In this document: positions 58,815-64,000 of the stretch, one piece after another
How the letters are laid out: each line of letters begins with the position of its first letter
Position numbering within the stretch: the stretch's first letter is position 1
Source of the DNA: CAYFFV01 sp964342695
GTDB lineage: Bacteria > Acidobacteriota > Vicinamibacteria > Vicinamibacterales > UBA8438
Length of the DNA stretch: 64,000 bases
NCBI GenBank assembly: GCA_964342695.1
Contig: CAYFFV010000011.1
Span: 16,086-80,085 of the forward strand
Reading direction: 5' to 3'
The notes under the pieces: model-generated
The model's database searches: none
The model's input: only the letters and a program-made list of their open reading frames with translations
What the model was told of the DNA's origin: nothing
Program-made: the position numbers and the translations under genes

Positions 58815-58961
58815 ATGGGTATACCAGAATTCTTCGTCATCGTGTGCATATTCCTCGTTATATTTGGAGGAAGACAGCTCCCAAAATTAGCCCGTGGGAT
58901 CGGATCTGCGATCGCTGATTTTAGAGACGAATCAAACCGCAAAGACACTCCTGATGTTTAA
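58815..58961 (+). CDS. tatA: Twin-arginine translocase subunit TatA/E (48 aa)
   Basis: A 48-codon frame reads MGIPEFFVIVCIFLVIFGGR followed by QLPKLARGIGSAIADFRDES and a short tail NRKDTPDV. The short N-terminal membrane helix, the FGGRQLPKLARGIGSAIADF amphipathic helix and the FG hinge are diagnostic of TatA/E. It is at the low end of the family's length. No tatB or tatC is adjacent. The DUF1552 protein in this window has a Tat-like signal and could be a client. It stands alone, convergent with selB. It is below the length cut-off of many gene callers. Confidence 0.85.
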   Translation: MGIPEFFVIVCIFLVIFGGRQLPKLARGIGSAIADFRDESNRKDTPDV

Positions 58962-58993
58962 AAATTAATTTGATTCTAAATTTTATTAGAAAG

Positions 58994-60937
58994 CTACACT
59001 AGTATTCGAACATCACCAACGCGGCGAGTGATTCTCTTTCTATCTAAATAAGTTAACAAAGGAATCGCATGTTTCCTCGTCAAATTAAATTTGCTCTTGA
59101 AATCAGCGATATCAAGACGAACCTCGGCACCTGCATCTTTTTTAAAAGTCTTTAAATCATCTATCAAAGTCTCAAGCACGTCTCGATGAAAGAAAAAATC
59201 GCCACTACTAACTAAAACTTTCTTCTCTAAAAGCACAGCGCACAGGTCGGAAACTAAGTCTTTCCCTAAATCAAATCTCCCAGCTAGATCTTGGACTCTC
59301 GGGGGCTCTAGTCCATAACCTTGAAACGCTGCTTCGATCTTTTTACATTCCAACTCGATCTCATCGGAAAAACTCATCGCATGCGAGGCCAGTGCCAAAT
59401 ATTTAGTAACAGCAAGAGTCTTGTTTTTAGAAAGTCTCTCTATCACATAATCAAACAGAACTACCGAACCCATTCGACTAAACTGATCGCGAATCTCCTC
59501 CTTTGCCAGACCAAGTTTCGACGGATTTAATCGATGAAAATCAGTAACTCTTTTTAGGATCAGTTCTTGAAATTTCTCAGCGCATGCTTTTGTGACTACC
59601 CGATTTCCTAGAGAGATCAAGCGCCCTGCCAACTCCAACTCTTCAATGGTTCGATCGATGATTTCTGCAGGCAGACCGAATCGCTTTCCAAGAACAGTCC
59701 GAGGAAGACCCCAGGAGCGAGATTCGGAAACTAGCGATACCACTACATCAGAGCGACTTTTGTCACTGTGCTGTTCTTTCATTCTTTGAAAACCGATTTC
59801 TCCTCTAAACCTTCCACGCGGTGGCAACGGATCAAGAACTACACCCCCACCAATAGTGTATTGAGGTGAATACGACCTCACGATAAACCGGTCTCCACGA
59901 GCTAAAACAAGAGGTTCTTCAAGTCGTATCCTTATAAATGCACCCATTCCGGGTTCAAGACACTTAAGAGGTGAGAAATGCTTTAAGTCCACATCGTCAC
60001 TCTTACTCGATAGGTCATAGGAAACGCTCAACCTGCCAATCACGGAAGCGGTACCTGAGTGACAAACAATTCGGGATCCGTTTTTTAATGAGCGTGCCGT
60101 TTTAAGTAATTTAAACTCACCGTCAAACATTCTTGTGCCAACGAAACAACTTTTATTACTCAATACCGCTCCACGTCCCAAATCAGCTACTTCTATTCCT
60201 GCCAAGTTAACCGCGACTCGTTGCCCAGCCGTGGCGGCACCCTGATTAGATCCATGAACCTGGACTCCTCTCACTTTGGACATGCGACCCAATGGCAGCA
60301 CCTCAACCTGATCGCCAGTTGCCATAGAACCAGAAAGCAAAGTTCCTGTAACAACCGTGCCATAGCCCTTGACACTAAAAACTCGATCAATAGGACATCG
60401 AGTTAATTCAGATTTTCTGCACTTAGACTGCTCAGACGCAAAAGTTTCGAGAACAGATTTAAGTTCTTCAAGACCTTCTCCACGATGAGATGACGTCAAA
60501 AGAACTGGAGCACTCTCTAAAAATGTTCCTGCCAGTAATTCTTGAGTCTCGAGCTTAACAAGGCCGACAGTCTCTTGATCAGACAGATCTGTTTTAGTCA
60601 GAACAATCAAACCCTTTTTAACGCCCAATAGCCTGCAAATATCAAGATGTTCGCGGGTCTGAGGCATTACAGATTCATTAGCAGCAATAACAAGCAGCAC
60701 CGCATCAATTCCTGCCACCCCAGCCACCATATTTCTAACAAATGCCTCGTGCCCAGGAACATCAATAAAAGCGACTGTTAAATCGTCCTTTTTATAATTT
60801 GCGAAACCCAAATCTATCGTAATACCACGAGCTTTCTCTTCCTTTAGCCTATCTGGATCTATGCCAGTCAACGCTTGGACCAAGGCACTCTTCCCATGAT
60901 CAATATGACCGGCAGTACCAACAACAATGTTTTTCAA
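58994..60937 (-). CDS. selB: Selenocysteine-specific elongation factor SelB
   Basis: This 647-residue GTPase delivers Sec-tRNA to UGA codons preceded by a SECIS hairpin. The G domain has VVGTAGHIDHGKSALVQALTG and the SelB-type IDVPGHEAFVRNM; domain 2 has IDRVFSVKGYGTVVTGTLLSG. The C-terminal 250 residues contain the winged-helix repeats that bind SECIS (for example KFNLTRKHAIPLLTYLDRKRITRRVGDVRIL). It starts with TTG preceded by AAAGGG at seven bases. selA, selD and tRNA-Sec are not in the window. The organism is therefore expected to make at least one selenoprotein. Confidence 0.94.
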   Translation of the reverse strand: MKNIVVGTAGHIDHGKSALVQALTGIDPDRLKEEKARGITIDLGFANYKKDDLTVAFIDVPGHEAFVRNMVAGVAGIDAVLLVIAANESVMPQTREHLDICRLLGVKKGLIVLTKTDLSDQETVGLVKLETQELLAGTFLESAPVLLTSSHRGEGLEELKSVLETFASEQSKCRKSELTRCPIDRVFSVKGYGTVVTGTLLSGSMATGDQVEVLPLGRMSKVRGVQVHGSNQGAATAGQRVAVNLAGIEVADLGRGAVLSNKSCFVGTRMFDGEFKLLKTARSLKNGSRIVCHSGTASVIGRLSVSYDLSSKSDDVDLKHFSPLKCLEPGMGAFIRIRLEEPLVLARGDRFIVRSYSPQYTIGGGVVLDPLPPRGRFRGEIGFQRMKEQHSDKSRSDVVVSLVSESRSWGLPRTVLGKRFGLPAEIIDRTIEELELAGRLISLGNRVVTKACAEKFQELILKRVTDFHRLNPSKLGLAKEEIRDQFSRMGSVVLFDYVIERLSKNKTLAVTKYLALASHAMSFSDEIELECKKIEAAFQGYGLEPPRVQDLAGRFDLGKDLVSDLCAVLLEKKVLVSSGDFFFHRDVLETLIDDLKTFKKDAGAEVRLDIADFKSKFNLTRKHAIPLLTYLDRKRITRRVGDVRILV

Positions 60938-60968
60938 ACAATTACCCTTTCACCTAATAAGTGAGTGC

Positions 60969-63224
60969 TTACTTTTTCGCTTTTTTCTTTCGGGGACCAC
61001 CTTTTCTCTTTCTTAGACGCCCTCTCTTAACGGTCGTCGAATCTGATTGAGATCTTGATTTCAAACTTCGGGACTCGGCATCCTTCATAGAATCAAGAAT
61101 GTCGGTAAGAGCTAATTCGAGTTGTCTATGCTCTGGATCAACCCTTACAAGTTGCACAGTGACAAGCCCACCAAGACGATAAAGTTTCCCTGTGTTTTCT
61201 CCTCGCAAAAGATGCGTCTCATCATCAAACCGATAATAATCATCAGCCATACTAGAAATATGAACCAAGCCCTCTACAAAGTATTCAACAAGTTCGACAA
61301 ATAATCCGAATGCCGTAACTCCTACCACTTGACCTGAAAATTCATCGCCCACTTTGTTAGCCATGAACCGGACCTTCTTCCACTGAGCCACCTCACGCTC
61401 AGCTTCTTCCGCCCTTCTTTCTAGTTGAGACGTGTTTTGCGCAAAATCTGGCATCTTTTCAGAAAAACAATCACGAAATCGTGATGCAGTTTTCTTTCGC
61501 CTAGATGCCTTGAGCGCACGATGGACAACTAAATCAGGATATCGCCTAATTGGAGAAGTAAAGTGTGTATAGCTTTTCGCTGCAAGACCGAAATGCCCTA
61601 AATCGTTTACATCATAGCGAGCCTGCTGCATAGTCCTGAGCATCAGGTAGGCCACTGGTCTTTCTTCTACCCTTCCCTTAAGAGCTTTGATTAATCTCTG
61701 AAAATGCTTAGAAGACACTCGATCAAGCGGCACATTCAAACTAAAACCAAGAGACGCCACAAATGCCTCAAACTCCGTCACTTTTGTCTCATCAGGAGGT
61801 TCATGCACCCGAAAAAGAGCAGGGAGATTCGATCGACTCAGGTGAAGCGCCACTGTTTCGTTAGCAACTAACATGAACTCTTCAACCAAGCGATGTGCAG
61901 TATTGCGGTCAGAAGGTACTATGTTTTTAATTTGACCTTGCTCGTCCATTAAAAACTGCGCCTGCGGCAAATCAAAATCGATCGCTCCTCTTCGAATTCG
62001 CCTTCGGTTTAGCACTTTACACAGCTCAGCCATAAGATTAAATAAAGAGAGAAAGGCTTCATATTTTTTACAAAGCTCTTGACTTGTTTTCTCTAGAATC
62101 GAATTAACATCGGAATAGGTCATTCGCGCATTGCTATGGATCACGCCATCATGTATTTCATATTTCTTAACCTTACCTCGACTGTCTATTTCCATTAAAC
62201 ATGACAGCACTAAACGGTCAACAGTCGGACGCAAGCTACAAATGCCCGTTGCTAGAACATCCGGAAACATATGCACAGCCCGTTCAGGAAAATAGACTGA
62301 TGTTCCCCGTTCTTTTGCAGCCACATCCAGTAAGCCACCATCGTTCACGTAATGTGACACATCTGCGATATGAACACCGAGCCAATAGTTTCCATTCTCT
62401 AGGCGTTCAAGGGTAATGGCATCATCAAAGTCTCGGGCCGTATCGCCATCAATAGTGACCGCAGTTAGTTTCCTGAAATCTTTTCTCCCCTTCAGGTCTC
62501 GCTGAAGAACAACTTTATTAAGCTTATCTGCTGCCTCGGCCACCTCTCTACTGTGCTCATCTGGAATTCCATGCTTACGGACAATTATCTGAGTATCGAC
62601 ACCAGGATCATCGATCGAACCGAGCACCTCTACAACCTTTCCGACTGCCCCCCTGCTATCACTTGGCCATCGCACAAGTTCGAACATCACCATATCACCA
62701 GCTGTTGCACCACCGGCCTCACCCTTTCGAACATGAACGTCCATAATCACTCGCCTATCAAAAGGCACCACAAAAGCAAGACCGGAAGGGTCAAGGTCGT
62801 AACGCCCTACAAGTCGATCAGTCGCTCGTTCTAATATTCTTACGATACGCCCCTCGCTACGACTCGATGTTTTTTTATGGTCAATTCGAGCAACAACCCG
62901 ATCTCCATGAATTGCCTGATTAAGATTCGCCCCTGCTATGTAAAGATCACCAATTAGTCCTTCGACTGGCTGTTCTGGTCTCACAAACCCAAAACCTCGC
63001 GGGTTCACGTGTACGCACCCTGTCACGAGATGCATTCTTTCCGGAAGTCCATAACGGTTTCCACGCACCTTAATAAGTTCGCCTGATTCGACCAATCCCT
63101 GAAGACAGTTACGTAACTCTAGACGGTTCTTCTTGGGCAGCTCAAGTTTCTGCATCAGCTCTTTAACCGTTGCTGGATGCTCTATTTTCAAACGAATCAC
63201 TTTAAGAACTTCTATTGATTTCAC
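60969..63224 (-). CDS. rnr: Ribonuclease R (RNB family exoribonuclease)
   Basis: This 751-residue 3'-5' exoribonuclease has an N-terminal helix-turn-helix segment, two cold-shock domains (GCVHVNPRGFGFVRPE at about 70), the RNB catalytic core VTIDGDTARDFDDAI at about 255-270, SIRRYPDL-like TSPIRRYPDLVVHRAL, and an S1 domain EFSGQVVGVTAFGLFVELVEYFVEGLVHIS. The C-terminus is strongly basic (RKRKGGPRKKKAKK), as usual for RNase R. It starts with GTG, seven bases after the glycerate kinase gene, and selB follows after 31 bases. Confidence 0.95.
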   Translation of the reverse strand: MKSIEVLKVIRLKIEHPATVKELMQKLELPKKNRLELRNCLQGLVESGELIKVRGNRYGLPERMHLVTGCVHVNPRGFGFVRPEQPVEGLIGDLYIAGANLNQAIHGDRVVARIDHKKTSSRSEGRIVRILERATDRLVGRYDLDPSGLAFVVPFDRRVIMDVHVRKGEAGGATAGDMVMFELVRWPSDSRGAVGKVVEVLGSIDDPGVDTQIIVRKHGIPDEHSREVAEAADKLNKVVLQRDLKGRKDFRKLTAVTIDGDTARDFDDAITLERLENGNYWLGVHIADVSHYVNDGGLLDVAAKERGTSVYFPERAVHMFPDVLATGICSLRPTVDRLVLSCLMEIDSRGKVKKYEIHDGVIHSNARMTYSDVNSILEKTSQELCKKYEAFLSLFNLMAELCKVLNRRRIRRGAIDFDLPQAQFLMDEQGQIKNIVPSDRNTAHRLVEEFMLVANETVALHLSRSNLPALFRVHEPPDETKVTEFEAFVASLGFSLNVPLDRVSSKHFQRLIKALKGRVEERPVAYLMLRTMQQARYDVNDLGHFGLAAKSYTHFTSPIRRYPDLVVHRALKASRRKKTASRFRDCFSEKMPDFAQNTSQLERRAEEAEREVAQWKKVRFMANKVGDEFSGQVVGVTAFGLFVELVEYFVEGLVHISSMADDYYRFDDETHLLRGENTGKLYRLGGLVTVQLVRVDPEHRQLELALTDILDSMKDAESRSLKSRSQSDSTTVKRGRLRKRKGGPRKKKAKK

Positions 63225-63230
63225 AATATA

Positions 63231-64000
63231 TTATCCAATCAAAATAACCTGCAGGTCTCCAACGTTCGTCTCTGTCGAACCCGTGACAACTAAATCGCCA
63301 AGTACATCGAAGAAAGAATAGCTATCGTTTTTCGCAAGATAACGTTCAGGAGATCCAAGTCCTCTGTCTGATGCCCGCTGAAGCGTCGTGGAATCAACGA
63401 TAGCTCCAGCAGCATCTGTGGGACCATCGATACCATCCGTTCCAATACTTGCCAGTACGCCACGTTCAAAATTCTCGGAAAGTAGTCTTGCGGCCGCTAA
63501 GCCGAACTCTTGATTTCTACCTCCCCGCCCTCCACCAGTCACTCTTACCGTAGTTTCACCGGACGATAGCAAACAGAACGGAAACTTAAGCGAACCGCGC
63601 ATCTCAACCACCATTCTCATAAATTCATTTCCGGCTACGGAAGCTTCGCCAGTCACCGGTTCATTAAGTCTTTTTACGTAATAACCAAGAGTGGTCGCGT
63701 GTTTTTCGGCCTGGTTCATTGCATCATTTCGATTGCCGATAGTATGGAATTGTGATCGTCTAAGATTCGAGTCACCAGGTTTTAAGGTTTCAGGCAACTT
63801 GCCTTCACCACCCTTGAGAAGAACATCTAAGGCGGCCTCAGGGAACCCCGCCATCTTCCCATTTCTTGCTAACACTTCAATTGCATCATGGAACGTACTC
63901 GGATCTGCTGTAGTCGGCCCGGATCCAATAACACTAGGATCATCACAATTAGACCCAATAACATCTGACACCGCAAGGGTAATCACCTCCCCCCGACATG
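63231..64000 (-). CDS. Glycerate 2-kinase of the MOFRL/DUF4147 family, C-terminal part (5' end outside window)
   Basis: The frame is open from the right edge to the stop at 63231, about 256 residues. It matches glycerate 2-kinase (GckA/TtuD type): VITLAVSDVIGSNCDDPSVI and GSGPTTADPSTF from the end of the DUF4147 domain, then the MOFRL domain with LLSSGETTVRVTGGGRGGRNQEFGLAAA, IGTDGIDGPTDAAGAIVD and the ending GDLVVTGSTETNVGDLQVILI. It phosphorylates glycerate to 2-phosphoglycerate. The GTG at 63986 is internal, not a start. rnr follows after six bases and may be co-transcribed. Confidence 0.92.
   Translation of the reverse strand, partial: CRGEVITLAVSDVIGSNCDDPSVIGSGPTTADPSTFHDAIEVLARNGKMAGFPEAALDVLLKGGEGKLPETLKPGDSNLRRSQFHTIGNRNDAMNQAEKHATTLGYYVKRLNEPVTGEASVAGNEFMRMVVEMRGSLKFPFCLLSSGETTVRVTGGGRGGRNQEFGLAAARLLSENFERGVLASIGTDGIDGPTDAAGAIVDSTTLQRASDRGLGSPERYLAKNDSYSFFDVLGDLVVTGSTETNVGDLQVILIG

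Noticed and set aside
58974..58991. AT-rich hairpin TTCTAA/TTAGAA between tatA and selB
   Set aside because: A weak six-base AU-rich stem without a T tract; could be chance in AT-rich DNA.
1..64000. tRNA, rRNA, CRISPR or insertion-sequence features
   Set aside because: No intergenic gap showed a cloverleaf or regularly spaced repeats, and no transposase-like protein was seen. A tRNA-Sec was sought because of selB but not found; a covariance-model scan would be decisive.

Overview
The window looks like a chromosomal segment from a free-living, diderm (Gram-negative) bacterium, most likely an Acidobacteriota lineage of the Vicinamibacteria type. The evidence is the mix of families: a TonB-dependent receptor with an N-terminal carboxypeptidase-regulatory-like domain, a DUF1592/DUF1552 gene pair, DUF6152 proteins, secreted 'DLxGxW' proteins, cytochrome c/copper-monooxygenase-like fusions, LVIVD and PQQ-type propellers, and LolA and TonB for the outer membrane. 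This is inference from family content, not a phylogenetic placement. I saw no rRNA, tRNA, CRISPR array, transposase or prophage gene. No gap between genes reaches 300 bases.

1-22 kb is an accessory, envelope-facing region. It holds the 3' end of a PQQ alcohol dehydrogenase, a TonB-dependent receptor, an OmpR-type two-component system, a PQQ-like propeller coupled to an LVIVD protein, and a DUF1592-DUF1552 operon. It also holds two closely similar cytochrome c plus PHM-like copper monooxygenase proteins, two DLxGxW proteins, two DUF6152-like proteins, an exported ankyrin protein and a CocE/NonD hydrolase. Almost every product carries an export signal, so the region probably encodes an extracytoplasmic oxidation programme of unknown substrate.

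22.5-33.7 kb holds threonine synthase, a cysteine-less rhodanese, LolA and a tight seven-gene operon read leftwards: nagZ-ldcA-mpl-pxpB-pxpC-murB-murA. That operon joins muropeptide recycling, 5-oxoprolinase subunits and the first committed steps of peptidoglycan synthesis. A GHMP sugar kinase starts divergently next to nagZ. MurA has Asp in place of the usual catalytic-loop Cys.

33.7-47.4 kb is core housekeeping, all leftwards: thiE, rnhB and the ffh-rpsP-khpA-rimM-trmD-rplS block, then pgpA-cinA-plsY-gpsA-ftsY-ribD-ribE-ribBA. Both GTPases of the signal-recognition pathway (Ffh and FtsY) lie here, with phospholipid and riboflavin genes.

47.4-64 kb holds ftcD, an NtrY/NtrC-like sigma-54 two-component pair, nrdR, a flippase-like membrane protein, purC, a tiny Fis-type regulator and groES-groEL. 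groESL has a sigma-70-like promoter overlapped by a CIRCE-like operator and ends in a clear intrinsic terminator. After it come tonB with a glycine-rich linker, a small stress-type protein, a 48-residue TatA, selB (implying selenocysteine use), rnr, and the 3' part of a MOFRL-family glycerate kinase running off the right edge.
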